Assembly: GCA_947034885.2 (NCBI GenBank) | Contig: OX344754.2 | Coordinates: 6,269,001 to 6,333,000, forward strand | Source: Thuidium tamariscinum | Lineage: Eukaryota; Streptophyta; Bryopsida; Hypnales; Thuidiaceae | Length of the DNA: 64,000 bases | Direction of reading: 5' to 3' | Shown here: positions 47,501-60,644 of the stretch, one piece after another | How the letters are laid out: each line of letters starts with the position of its first letter | Numbering within the stretch: position 1 is the first letter of the stretch | Translations under genes and position numbers: made by a program | Notes under the pieces: generated by a model | Database searches by the model: none | The model's input: the letters and a program-made list of their open reading frames with translations, nothing else | What the model was told of the DNA's origin: nothing

Positions 47501-50500
47501 ATCCTTTGAGCAATAGCTAAAGTATTATACACAACCATTGCTTCCAAATTTCAGCTTCAAATTTTTTTTTTGGATACTACTTCGTTCAAAAAATCAAATT
47601 GACAAGTGTGACTTAAACTTGGGATCTATTTTTGGATAGTAAAACATTTTTTTTAATTCTAAAAAAATTAAACAAGGCATATAATACTTATGACTACCTT
47701 GCCTACAAATTTTGAATCATTTGGAGCCAAAACGCAAAAGTTATGACCAAAAAACTAATCAACACAATAGGTGACACAAAATAGTACATGTGTTTCTTGC
47801 AATCACTCAAGTTCCATCAAGGAAAGTATTTCTTCTGTAAGATGCAAGCTGTTGTGTCTATTGCACAATTTCTCATAATATGATCCAAGTCAAACAATTC
47901 AAATAGGCAAATACCTTGACAGAGAATCTGAAACCAAATAAATTAACTCACTTGTAGAGAACTAGTTTAGGCATGGACAACAATCAACTCATAGAAATGA
48001 ATACCTAATAAAAATAAAGACTCGCCAAGTGCATTCGTGAATACTCATCTTGTCCCTTCATAGTGCTTACCTGGGCTTTCACACTGCGGTCATTGAGGAC
48101 AGGTAGAAGGTTCTTCTCAACCTGAAAGACCAATTGATCACAGTAATAAAGAAAACCGCGATTAAATGCGTGTCTTGTATGTCTGTACAGTACATAATTC
48201 AAAAAGTTGCTGAATTGAGTATTCCGGTATTTTCTCAATTTTAACTTGGCAGCAATTCTCATATTGGAAATGCATCGAAACCTGAATATTCTGCAACTAG
48301 ATCAACTGAAGCTACTTCATGCAAGATTCAGTAAAAATCTTACAAGATCAGGAAATTGAAGGAAGAGTCGAATTGCGAATGTCTCAATATAGTGGCGAGC
48401 AGATGATATGTTGTTGCTCTGAAAAAAGCACATTCAGACAGCAGAACGCCAGTCATTCAACTTCGCCTTTCGTTCTGAGCTGAACTATCATATTAGAATA
48501 TGGAATCTCGCAATGACACAACTACATGGCCATTAGTTGCAGACGAGCGTCGCAGTACATGAGCGTCTGACAGAGCTAACTGTATAGAGTAAAAGAATTT
48601 ATGCAAAAATATCGCACATGTTAGGTTCACTCCACTATTAAAATCATCTCAAGATTGCATATATCGCTATGAGAATGTCATTCTGAGGGCTAAAAATATA
48701 AAGGGAGCTTTCTACATCACGGGTCATTTCATAGCATTCCTAATGTCAATTGAGGAGATGATAGACACAAATGTTCACGACCCATGGTCTGTTCCTAGGG
48801 TTAATGATTTAGAGACACACCTCAATCGCAACCTCTAGTAGCGAAATTACTTGTCCTATCTCTCTTCCGCTTACAAATGGAGACAGTATGCACAGCACTT
48901 GCCAAGCTCGCAACTTTTGGCTTCGCATTTGAGAATCCTGTGTCATGGCAATCAAGTTTTAAGACACAGAGCATCAACACTCGGAAGTTGGTGATGGAGG
49001 ATGTGCAAAATAATGTAATTATTAGTACTGACTGTACTGCAATGCAAGTTTGAACCGTTCAAATATCTTAATTCAATTCCTAACGCTTACTGAGTCTCCA
49101 CGCGGATGAGGATCCTTGGATAGCTTTGAGTCCTCCACCTACAAAAAAGGACCAGAAACACCCTTAAGAAAAAGGACACAGAGTTGGTTATCTAGTTCAT
49201 ATTGAAATTCCAGACGAAAGCAGAGAGCCTATGCCCAACTTTCGATTCCATTGTCTTTCAGACCGCGCAGCAATCTAAGAATTTCCTTAAGAGACAACCA
49301 TCAGCAAATAGCAATTTCAATGGATCCTCAATCACTTACCACATGTGTAAGCAAATCTAGGAGGAGTTTCCTTCCGCATTCAGCTCCTGGCTTCGCAGCT
49401 TCCAGTGTAGTATTATCCTGAAAATTCGAAGCAGCCTCAACTACTTGAGCCACAATGTGGAGCATTGTTGCAATGGTGATTCGTGCGTAGATCTCCGAGT
49501 CTAAATAGATCTGGAAACCCCACAGAAGAAGTGAACTTAGGTTATAAAGATGGTGGATTACGCCTATGTATAGTACAGAGCGGAAAGGCAAGCTCAGTTG
49601 ATGGAATTGAGGAGAGTGGAATGATCGTAGATATTCCGTGACATGCTCAGTTATCGATTGTATGAAGTCAAATTAAATTCAACTCTACTGGTTGGGGAGT
49701 CGTAAACACCTCTGATCTCTCAAGCCCGGAGCCTCGCCAAAGCACTATATCCTGAATATCTTCGTACATGTGCGTACTCGCATCTCCAATCACATTGTCA
49801 ACCGCCTCTGTAATACGATCCATTTCAGCATTTTTGCGGCATCAGCTTACTACAAAAATGGATGAAAAAGTTCTTGTTACTCAATATCAAGAGGGATCTA
49901 AATTTTCCTTGAAAGACAATGGAATCGAAATATTACAAACAAATGGAAGATAGATCTAGATATAAAATAATATATACTGCTACATACCTTCGCCATGCAG
50001 AATGAGAGTCTCTAACTCATCAATGTAGCAGGTCAATGTGGCTGGGAACTGAAGCCAAAGGCCAGTCATGTGGGTTGCCGTTAAACGGATAGCCCTTGGG
50101 GTGCTATCTCCTTTTGTAATTAACCTACATATTAGCTGTAGTCCAGCATGAGCAGGCAAGCAAGGTTTCTCTTCTGCTCGAGTTTTTTCCTTAAGTTTTT
50201 TCATTTCTTTTCTTTTCCTTTAGCAATTGAGAAGATGTAAGCTGATGCTTTCCTGAAAATCATGAACAGGATTTCACGACCATTGACATACCCATTTCAG
50301 AGGTCCATCGTCCTCATGAATTCCGGCTTCATGCATTTCTTTGTCCCCAAAAATAGTTGGGTGGAGTATTGCACTTAGAAAAGCTCTCCAAACAGCTACT
50401 CTCGGTTGATAGCAGTACTTGGCCATGGCCGCCCATCCAGACTGGACGAGTAACCACATTATCTGTTTCCAGCAGCACGGACAAAAAAAAAGCATTCAAG

Positions 50501-53500
50501 AAAAGCAGAATTTCCGAACGATAAGTGAAATCGGCTTAATACAAGACCAAGAAGTACTGCTATCAGGATATGACCGAACATTGAAAGGGCTTACAACCTG
50601 GAAAGATTTATCTTGAGCTTCCTCCGACGAATCGACAGGCAGAAAGACATCCCACTGCATTAGCCAACGGATAGAGTGTAAAAGAGGAACGATCCACTCA
50701 TCACCTGCACTTTCCAAACTTTGCCAACGCACAGAATCGATTCTGATCAGCAATTCGACGTCTATAAACCTCCCCGTTACACTCAGGGCAGCACTTCGCG
50801 TCAGTACCACCACCCGGCCCTATTAGATTTCCATCATCTATTCTGAAGGAAGGAGGAACATAGAAACAACATTTTCCGGACACAACCCCATATAAACTAA
50901 TGCCGTGCTTTCTAGCAGCTCTTAAAAGATTCGAATGAAGTGAACATGAAATACAGTAGCCATTAACCAGATCGACAGATCGTTACCTGCCAATAGCTTC
51001 CTGGAGAGTGTTTTGAAGGACAGACATGCTGATAGAGCTTCCAAATTGGTTGACTGTTTCATTAGCTCCTTTCAGTCTCGCTACAGCAGCTTTTGGAATT
51101 GAGAGTAGATATTCCAAGCTACTCCACTGAGTGCATCGAATGAGATCACTATTTTAGTAGAATACCTAGGAACCACTTATAATTACAAATTCATGGAAGT
51201 GATTGAGCTGTTACTAGTGAATATAATTACGAAATTTGCAATTTATACATAATACGTAAAATGTTATCGCAATCCCATTCATATCAAAACGTCAATATTG
51301 TTATACTGGAACGATTTACAGCATCAAAATTGCACCGCTCAATGGCACAAATTAAAGCTTTAAGAACTAGGATTGGTACACATTTGGGTTTCAAAGCGCC
51401 AAAGTCGCGAATATCCACCAATGTAATGGAATTGGAGTTCACACATAACCATATCAATCCCACCTTTAATAAATTATTCAAATTTTTACAATCCCTCGAA
51501 GTGTCAATACAATACACCCCTTTGACACAAAAGCCGCGACTACATCCTAATATCTCACATACCTTGAAACATATGAGAGCATCGCATTCATTTTTCGATA
51601 GCAATCCTGTGCTTAGCAAGCCGTCCACATTTCTGCGTAACCCAGTCACCAGATTATCTACCACTGTTGCAGATCTCAGTGCGACAAATGGTTCCTTTTC
51701 CAAAACTTGTGCCATGGGCTTCGACACCACAAGTGGAGACACTGTGGCAGCCCATGCACCACAGACAGTGACCAATGCTTCGTACGATCCGAGTTGAACT
51801 TGTGCCCCTGTCTGATTAATATCATGCAAAACAGTTCTCAATTTCATTAGTTACCAGAATTTCTATTCGCTAAGACTTCAGAAGTAAAAAATCCTAAGAC
51901 TTGCATACTATATATTGATATACTGTAATTCAGGTTCACAAAGGTTTCTCTTAAAACAATCCAGATGTTTGCAGTCGTCCAATAGTTTACCACACAATGA
52001 TCTTCAAATTAAGAGTACCTGATTGAAAGATCTAATCTTAAAAATAAAAGGAAAAAAATGCATCGAAGGTAAAAAAAATTCAAAATTCCAGAACTTCATC
52101 AACTTACTGTCCCGATGTTGACAAACTTGGGACCCACTAAGAAATCGTATTTTTACAACTAAAACTTCAACTAGTATTGCACGGTTCCTCAACAACACTG
52201 TAGGACGGTGTGACAGTCATGATTTGAGCGTAAGATTAGCACTGTAATTTTCCCTAATTATAATAGGCGGCTACATGCAAAGCTTCAATGTGGCACAATT
52301 CATTTCAATCTTCATACCACGGTTTTAGCAGCTGGTTGGATAGCCGCATTCCAAGCGAAGTCCCAGAAAAAGTTGATGACACCTTCAGGTATTTCAGCGG
52401 CACTTCTCAAACGGCAGTACCAGATGCAGGTCTCTGCCAGCGTTGTCACAGCAAGTACCTGGGTTGCATTGTTGCAAACATGACACAAGTTTGATATATA
52501 ATTTGAGATTCTGAAACATCTGTAATATGGAGCGAAGACGTTCTCTGAGAGGGTTATTCCACATCGTGGATCACCAGGACCCATCCGGGGACCCATCCTT
52601 TAAAACTTGTATTACACTGATGCAGCTTCCAGCAGCTCACACCACGAAGGTATATATATCATTCGATTTTCATTTTATTAAACCTGACTCAAACCTGTCA
52701 GAATATTCACACCATTGATTAAAATTCAGAATAACTAAGTTCGACTTACTCCTTGCATAACATTAGACGCTATGGCCGGCTGGTCTTCATTGAGTTTCAT
52801 TTCTTGTGATCTTGATTCTGTCGGATGTGGCACTCCAAATACGCTCGATTCATGGTATTCCCAGAAAGATCCAGCTGACTTTTTCGCGATTTGTACTAGT
52901 ACATCCTGCAAGATGAAGAACTTCATCAAGCACGGGAGTTCGGTAAGCAGGGACACGCATTTCTTAATTTCTCAGACCGATTATCTCTTGCGGAGTATTT
53001 CATCTCAAACTTGAGGAGCTGCCTCAGCATCCTTGGGAACTGATCATGTAAAGTAATCTGGCTTGAGCTCATGTCGGCCCTTGCAAAGCCACGTTTCAAT
53101 TTTAAAGAATTTTTAAACCTCCATGTGATAGTTCTCTACAATGGGGAAGGGTGAGTAGTCCTGAATGCTTTCGAGTGTTGTATTCTCTGGACAGTCATTT
53201 ATAAATCGAACAGGAGAGTGACCTAACCAAAGTGTTCAGCAGAGAATCTGCGGCATATTGTGCAAGCCTTGAGCCCCTGAAATAGTCTCGCTCATCATTC
53301 TCTGTGATTGATCTGGGTAAAAATTGAGCTGGATATTCCGGACACGCGCATGTCTCACACTCTTTCAAAAGGCACCGGAACAAAATTAATGTTTTTTCTG
53401 CTACACAAGGCACCATGTACGCACGCTGATATATCTCCGTCAAATGACGCTCCACCAACTGAAAAAAAACACGATCGGCCTTTAATTGTTTTGTTTAAGG

Positions 53501-56500
53501 TTGAGGTCAAAAATTTGCGAGCGTTTGAGATTTCACGAATTTCAGATGTGGCGTGGTTACCAGGACAAGTTGTCGCTGAGTTTCGTTGCTAACCATGTCG
53601 ATTGCTACAAGCCTAGTCCAGCTCTGAGCAGTCTCTTCCCAATCCCTTAAGTCCTCCTTGCAAAGAGATGATTCAGTACTGGGTTTGCCCGATCTCAAAT
53701 ACTCTTCCATCATGATAGTCAAGCCTCTTTTCAGCCACTTCTCAGACTCGGGTCCAGGAGATACGCTGCTATGTTCGTTTCGTGAGGGATGCAGCCACTT
53801 CAGTAGGCTATCACGCAAGCGCCCTGTACAACAGCAGTTTCCTTGGGACTGAACAGATTGTTGTCACTTTTTACGTAAGGAATTCTCACACCAGACAGGA
53901 CACCCCAAGTGTCACCTCAACCGCACATGAATTTCATGCAAAAAAGAAAATGTGCCTCATAAAATCCTATTAGAATACCCTCCAAAAAGTTTCTGTAAGC
54001 ATCTTAGAAGCAGAAAATTCTTCTAAGCTTCCCAGTTTCACCAGTCCGGAAATCAAGTCTTCCAAAGAGAAGTTCGAAGTAACGAGACATTATTTGTCGT
54101 ACATGAGGACAATACTTCACAAAATCCAAGCACCTCAAAAGAGCATTGAACCATGGGCTAAGATTCTGAATACCTCCATGTTGAAGAGTTTCTCGAGGAA
54201 AAGATGATATAAACTTTGCCAACCTACTGACCAGCAAAAACGGCACTTGATTGATAGCAGAAGCTGCTGCGAGAATGTGCTCAAATACTGCAGAAATATA
54301 TTGGCAAACTGACATAAGTTGAGCATCAACAAAAAGACGAGCAATGCTATTGACTGCAGTTAATCGGAAATGTGCCCATCGAAAGATACGCTATTCACAA
54401 AGACTCACCGATATACACAATTATCGACGTAATTCAGGCTAGCATATATACTCAGTCAGATATCTAAGGAAAGCTAACAGTTGCAGGTATATCGTTGCTA
54501 CAGTACCCACCTTTAGCCCTGCAATCTTCATCAAAGAGACCCTTGCTCTTCTCCAAAACTAGCTGGAGGCTTTCGAGTACATCGCCGCCAATTTCATTTG
54601 ATTTTGATGGATTATAATCAAGGTCCAGAAATTGGTCATCCTTTGAAGCTACAGTTGAACTGATAGAGCTTCCTGCTTTACTAGAATTAGAGAATTCTGA
54701 TTCCATCTGGATGAGTCCTACTGTTGCAGCCTCGATGCAGACAGCAAAACACATCAATCCTGCACCGCAAGGAGTTTTTGCAGTGAATGCTTTTGCAAAG
54801 CGCTGTGTAAACAATTCTCGATTCCTGCAGCGATTTGTAAGCTTGCTCAGTATGGCAGATAGCTATCTGAGTTAGCTCTCAGGTAAGCACATCCAATGCT
54901 CAGCCTATCACCCAGGGCACGACTAACAGAAAAAAGGAGTGTTTGGTGCATCTTTTTAGCAATGTATTTAGGTCAGAGGCTATCACAAGAAATTATGAAA
55001 TATAGTTATTAATTCTGACTACCTTTCAGAGAGGGAGGCACTATAGTAACGGATGAATTTAGCTGCCAAAGTCGATGCGTCCGAACGTCCTTGATCTGCG
55101 CAAGAAGAAGATGGATTTATATTCTCATAAAGATTTTTCAACTGCCTTAATGCTTCTCTCTTTATTTTCTCCTTTAGGAGAGCCTACAATCAAACATCGA
55201 GGCACATCCGATGACACTTGCATCAGCTCTGCAGACACACTTCTCCAGTCGTTGTAACACACTTCAAATGACCATCAAGTAGTTAATTGCAATGAATCCA
55301 CCCTTGGCATGATGAATTGCCTAACGTACCAATCTCATGATGGTGCACAGGATCATCCAATGCTGAAAGAAAAGGTCCAAGAATAAATTCCTCCGGGACA
55401 AAGGCTTTGACCTTAGGCGCCCGTTCCCAGTCCAGCTCCAGAAAAGATCGAAATACCATCTGTCTCACTGCAGCATACTCGTTCAATCAGAAACAATAAT
55501 CCAAAATTTTAATAAAATATTCTCCTCGGCAGACTCGTAGATGATTCCCTTAAAAAAACTGATAAATTATTCCTGTGTTAGATTGATTCAGGTCACATCT
55601 GGTTGTTATAACAGAACCATCACACACTCTGTTATTTTCATGGAAGTACAAACTTGTTTCCATAGGGGTTCAGGCTTCAATTCAGGCACCGGATGCGGAA
55701 GAAAGCTACCAGGTTGTACCTTACACCTGGATTCTTGACGAGAGGAATTCCTAGGTTCCATAACATCATCAGGGCTCACGTAGGGTACCTTGAACAATTT
55801 CATGACGGAAACCACGTTGAAAAAGAATGGACATCCACTTGAAGTCCACATCAAAACCTTCAGTATTAATTCGAACTCCTGGATTTGCCCAAGGTCTTTT
55901 CTCGCCACCATTAGATTTTGAGAATGGCAGAAGAAAAGATATCTGCAGCAGTGCAGCCAACAATTTCTATTTTGAACTATTTTAACAATAGACATTTCAA
56001 GAGGTGTCAACTTGTTGGCTCCGCCTCGATTTAAGGTTACTTCAATAACATTAACATATACTACAGACGCGTCACTTATTGGAGATAAAAAACATTTGTG
56101 TCTCAGCCCTAAAACCGTAACCAAACAACTAGACAAATTGTTAAAAGCTACTTGAGTCACTATGTGGACTTAATCTTTTGACCAAGCACGTCATGATTAA
56201 CTTCCCTAATAAATCGACCTAGAGAAATACACAAGTTTTCATCGTCCCTTTCTTTACAGATAGGTAGTATTGAATTTCATGACCGGTCAATGGGCTATAC
56301 TGATGGCACTTTCCCATCTCACAAACGTGAGCTGGAATGTGATTACGACCTTATAAGAATTTCGAAATCATATGGTGACTTCAAAGACGGGATGTTTACC
56401 TTCTGCTTCAATGTGGCCTCGGAAAGGAGGAAACTCTCACACCTGTCAAGTATTTCGTACAGGAACACAAAGGCACTCCACCTTTCAAGTCGAATGTCTT

Positions 56501-59500
56501 TGGTGTTGTAGACTTCTGGAACTTCAGAGGTGTTCGGATCATCTGGCCTCCCTAAACAGGTGGGGTGCGCTTGTTTTAGGACGTAGAGAGATCGTTCCCG
56601 GATGAGGGGGTCGACATGTACCTGCCATTGTCCACAAACAAAAGATTATGAAAACCTCGTGAGTCGGATGGGGAGAAAATTTCTATTTCCATTCGCGTAC
56701 ATGTATCGTCTTCATTTATAATGGTAGAGCGTTTGAATGGTTTGAATGATCTTAAAGAAATCACGCTCGAGTAACACATTTATTACAAATACAGAGGAGG
56801 CACGACAAGGCAAGCATGCCCACTCTGAAAAATTCGAGAATTTGAGAACGAGATCGTTCCCCAGGTCACTAATGCTACGCAGTTGATATGACATACACAC
56901 GTACGAAATGGATCACTTACGAGCCCTGCTTTCAACTCGTTCCAAAAGAAGGGGTCTTCCCGTATATCAACATAATCAACGCCAAATTTCTTGAGATTAC
57001 GTTGAAATAATAACTCGTTCTCTAATTGAACAGGAGGGAAGAGATACTCAGCAAAAACAGTCAGCGCTTCGTAAGCATCGTAACACTCCAAATGCCCCTG
57101 TTTGAAAAGGACCTTGCACGACTCCCAAATCTTTCGAGTTGCTGTGAACCTGACAAGCACAATGAACAGATTCAACTTAAAGATTATCCAGATGCAGTGT
57201 TGCTTTCTTTGTTACAACATTTGCATTGCTCATACGCCAAACGGACAATTCGGAGATGGAGCGCAGAAGAAGCGAATCATGTAGTAGTCATCTCCTTCAG
57301 GAGATGTTAATCGCTCCATTCTACCCAAAAAAGAATTAATTTCAAGCCTCGAAGATGGATATCACCACTTCAAAGTTCAAGAAAGACTTTGCTCACAGAA
57401 AGTAAACTTTTCTTTCAATTACCTGCTGATTTCCGGCATCGCCGAGCTGACCGGGTTCGCTAGTGACACTCCTAACCTGGAGAGCGTTCTCAAGATTGGT
57501 AGAAGAAGGATGGAAATGGCAAGATGGCGCAAAGGGGTCTGAAGTGGCTGCGAGAGCAATGCCAGGGCTGGCTCAGTAAACTTACAGACGACCTCCGTGC
57601 AGAAGTATTCTGCTTCAGTTTCCAAAGAGGCAATATTCTCTTGTGTTCCTTCGATAGCTGACTTCAGCAACGCCGCGACGAGTTGGCAGGAATTTGATAC
57701 AAACCTTGAATCTGCGTCAAAACCGGCTATTTGAAATGGATGATACCATCGCGCTGAACAGCATGTAATGCAGATAGAACACGCTTGACTCTGCTACGTA
57801 AGTTCGACTTATGTTTGCCGACGAAATTGCCGTAGCTATGGTTTTCTCGAGATGGTTCAATTGATGATATTACCTCGATCTCAGCAAAACCTGCTGTGTC
57901 CATAATAGCACCTACAATACAAGCTAGTAGGCATATCTTTTGATTGAAGAATGGTAGGGCAACCTCACCTTTCACGCTGCTCCATACCATCACTTGCATG
58001 CCAGTTTCAGACATGAATATTTGCTGGCAAACTCTCCCTAATGTCATTGCCATGGTTCTCCACAGGCCCCAATCTTTAACTGTTACGACCATCATTTTGA
58101 TGACCTACATCATGTGGATGGAAGCATATCGTCAAATTTAATTTCAAAGAACTACTAAATAGGGTGCTTGAGCTGAAGGACCACGTCAAGCATTTCTTTT
58201 AGAACATAAGCTTCACGATCCGGAGAATTCTAGATAAAGTCAAAGGAGAGCCAACTCAACCCTAACAAAACCACATCCTCTGGCTATCAGTGCTTGAGAA
58301 CCAAACTTCAAGAAAACTGGTATAGCGTTCAAATCAAGTTTTGGACCATAAATGCAGTTCACATTCAGCATCTAATGCAGCTTGCATTTCCAAAATCGGA
58401 GAACTTTTTGAAATAACTTAATACTTGCACTGAAAGAAGCACCTATGACCCTTACCTCAACTTGAAGAGATCCTGCTTTTGAATTTTCAATGCCCAGTAT
58501 CGGTATACAGATAGTCCACATCACCTCGTCCACGACTTCATCATCTTGTGCTGCAGCCAGTGATATACAGTTGATATAAGGTTTTGGACATCTCTAATTT
58601 TTCAAACCATTTCTGAAAAGTATTTGTAAAATCGGGGCTTCACGATGTAGGTAAATCACCTCCCTTTCGCTACTGTTACAAGGACTGGCAATAGAGAATC
58701 AAAACATTGATTATTATTGTGAAGAGAAGTACGAGCCGTCAGCATTACTAATTGGAATTCAAACTTTTGTTTACATGTCTTTCCTAAGCCTAGCCATGCA
58801 CGTTTGAGCTACCGACTTTTCTTAGCACAAGAAGAATCAGTAGAGTAGCGGTACAAACTCATAGCACAATCTCAAGATCGCACAAAGAACTTACCGCCTT
58901 AAACTCTTCTATCAAAAGAAGGTGGATTGTGAAGCCAAGATTTATTTTTCATTTGATTACCTGCAAACTTCAGCAGGTAGAGTAATGCCGCTACATACGT
59001 CATCAGTTTCGGGGTTTCCGCTTCAAATTGCTGTTTCACAAACCGCTCAGTTGAGTCAACTTTCAAAGAAACTTTGAGAAGATACTTCAGAGAAAGAAAG
59101 AATTGCTCGAATTAATGATTCAGTCCAGATTCGCGGCGCTACGACAGCTATAGCTGCATATCTTGAGCATTCTGATCATTTTTCATCGTGCAAGAGCTTC
59201 TGGTGATAGCTCTAGGAAATACAGAAATAAATAAATGAAGATGGCCCTAAATCGATCATTATTTGAATGCGAATTCAAGAAAGATAGCGCATGATGAAAG
59301 GCAGCTCCGCACTCTGAACTTCACAGCAGCTGGCAAGATCGATTAGAAATTTCAGGAACAGATTTTGCAAAACGTCAAACAGAAAAAGAAATCAAAAGCT
59401 AGTCGCTACTTAACCTGCGCCTCTTTAATCTCGGCTGGCCCAGCACGAAGCAAGCCTAAAAGAAGTGTCACGGGATCCACGCCCGTCGCCTGCATCACAA

Positions 59501-59573
59501 TGTCAAGTGTCTCTCGAATAGCGTTCGTCGGAAGCTGTCGCAACCCGGCCATGACCGTTGCAGCTACTGCCAT
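41526..59573 (-). CDS. TARBP1/TRM3-like tRNA (guanosine-2'-O-)methyltransferase, 38 exons
   Basis: Exons (start-end on the minus strand): 59573-59415, 59030-58961, 58550-58456, 58104-57969, 57911-57874, 57790-57423, 57149-56921, 56621-56400, 55942-55789, 55467-55330, 55095-55023, 54824-54511, 54308-54042, 53823-53561, 53458-53228, 53184-53119, 52905-52750, 52458-52318, 51811-51563, 51126-50987, 50742-50595, 50462-50292, 50189-49988, 49807-49710, 49510-49340, 49138-49091, 48937-48821, 48418-48344, 48121-48071, 46408-46262, 45573-45419, 45233-45131, 44930-44865, 44726-44470, 44046-43848, 43414-43350, 43236-43083, 41699-41526. Phases close to 1969 codons. Most of the protein is alpha-solenoid (ARM/HEAT-like) sequence; the C-terminal ~200 residues are a SPOUT/TrmH domain. 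The family makes Gm18 in tRNA. Motif 1 (LAGFARTCE, R1836) is recognisable, but the knot motifs (LVLGEPCGAS, HPLNVFVGAS) depart from the usual LG.E..G and SLNV. Exons 9, 16 and 23 have the least certain acceptors. Plant relatives (At4g17610) are about 1850 aa. Confidence 0.88.
41885..42275 (-). mobile_element. MITE family 'AGGTAGAACC', inverted copy in the last TARBP1 intron
   Basis: Reverse-orientation relative of 40416-40815, located in the 1.4-kb last intron (43082-41700). The right end TTATAGGTACCTCTACCATA corresponds to the family TIR with substitutions; the left end is degraded. It contains a minus-strand open frame, 42116-41901, beginning MNFERQK. Confidence 0.65.
44319..44344. repeat. 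(CAT)n microsatellite in TARBP1 intron 34
   Basis: About eight CAT/ATC trinucleotides in the intron between exons ending at 44470 and starting at 44046. It reads as poly-Met on the minus strand but is not coding. Confidence 0.9.
45673..46193. repeat. Triplicated ~175-bp repeat in TARBP1 intron 30
   Basis: Three direct tandem units: 45673-45840, 45841-46016 and 46017-46193. Shared anchors are AATCAGGTAT.GCAAAT, CTAAACCTGCCCTCACA, GAGCCAAACCTG.GCT and GACAATGCTAGA. Units are about 85-90 % alike by eye. They fill most of the 687-bp intron. Confidence 0.9.
46555..46644. mobile_element. Stowaway MITE, 90 bp
   Basis: TIR CTCCCTCTGTCCCACTAA at the left, with its near-perfect reverse complement at the right, and TA on each side (46553-46554 and 46645-46646). 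The TIR matches the classical Stowaway consensus (CTCCCTCCGT). It lies in TARBP1 intron 29, about 145 bp upstream (in gene sense) of exon 30, and folds into an almost complete hairpin. Confidence 0.92.
46740..46950. repeat. Dispersed repeat, uninterrupted paralogue of 29520-29714
   Basis: Matches the flanks of the 946-bp TTAA element at 29719-30664 but carries no insertion at the equivalent point (about 46917). It lies in TARBP1 intron 29, which at 1.66 kb is the longest in this gene. Confidence 0.65.
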
Positions 59574-60644
59574 GCGTCACTCTGCTTCTTCTTACCCCTC
59601 GATTACGTAAAAATGCAACTACAAGTCTTTTTTAGCTTCCCTGCTTTCGCACATTCACAGAGATCCCGACTATTCTTCACTCAATCGGTAAGGACTACTC
59701 GGAACGCCGTATTCCGTTCTCGAAAGACCTCTAACTCCATCGCTTTCAAAGACAATTTCATGCACCAGCTTGTCCTTCACCTCTGCAATGCACTCAATTC
59801 TTCCTCTCCACTATGCTTTAAGTACAAAATTATTCACATTCCCTGTTGTGCGACCCTCATAACTTCCACGGAGCCTCCGCCGCCGTTTCGACAACTCTTC
59901 TTGATTCCAAGTTCCCAAGCGTTTGTGAATTGGAGAATAGTAAATAACTTACTGAAGACTCATCAGTGCCCAGTTTCTTTGCAGTTGGAACTGTACAAAA
60001 CTTCCCTCAACCATTCCAACACGGAAAACGCGACTGCGTAGGTCACTACGTCCCTGTTTCCGGTCCTCAGCTTCATCGAGCGATTACGATGGTGACACGA
60101 CAATCAACATGCCAAGATGTGGCGGTGTCGTCTTCTTGATACTCTCCAATCTTGCCACAAATGGGATGCCGCATGTGAACAAATTACTCAGAAAGCAGTT
60201 TTCAGCCAAAACCTAACATCGTTCCGCAATCAATCGCGAGAGTGCGATGACAAGGTGGACACTTGTGAATTCAAGTTCGAGGTGCGGAGATTAGTTCCCC
60301 AACCCGAAGTGAGTCAAAGCTCACAAAGAGAGTACATGTCCGAGAGAACCGACGCGCAGTAATCAATACTAGCTACGCACAACTAGATATCGTTAACTTA
60401 CATGAATCTGTATCTACAGTTCTCGCGGTCGCCACCGACTCCATGGCTCGAACATTCTAAAGATGTAATTTCACCAAATAATATAATTTATGCACATACT
60501 CAATGTGCATAACTCTCATGTACAAGTGCGCCTCGCACACAATTGGTGAAATAGTAAAATGAAGTGCCCTGGCTAATTAATCCACGCACTTAGAGAAACA
60601 TTTTTATCTGCGAATCGCTACCAAAGTGCGAGAGCGAGAGATTT
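59574..60644. other. Intergenic region between the TPR gene and the TARBP1-like gene
   Basis: About 1.07 kb between the stop of the TPR gene (60645) and the start of the TARBP1-like gene (59573), both on the minus strand. It should hold the 3' end of the former and the promoter/5' UTR of the latter. Plus-strand frames at 59613-60041 (142 codons) and 60117-60362 are open but unrecognised; 59613-60041 has a low-complexity Ser/Phe/His-rich composition and I do not call it a gene. Confidence 0.5.

Noticed and set aside
50701-50883. Minus-strand frame with a Cys-rich KCCPEC segment, zinc-finger-like
   Set aside because: The flanking exons 20 and 21 splice directly in phase 2 and skip this stretch; it is intron sequence.
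51261-51797. 178-codon plus-strand open frame
   Set aside because: Antisense shadow of TARBP1-like exon 19 and its intron.
59613-60041. 142-codon plus-strand open frame
   Set aside because: No family motif, low-complexity composition and position in the presumed promoter of the minus-strand gene.
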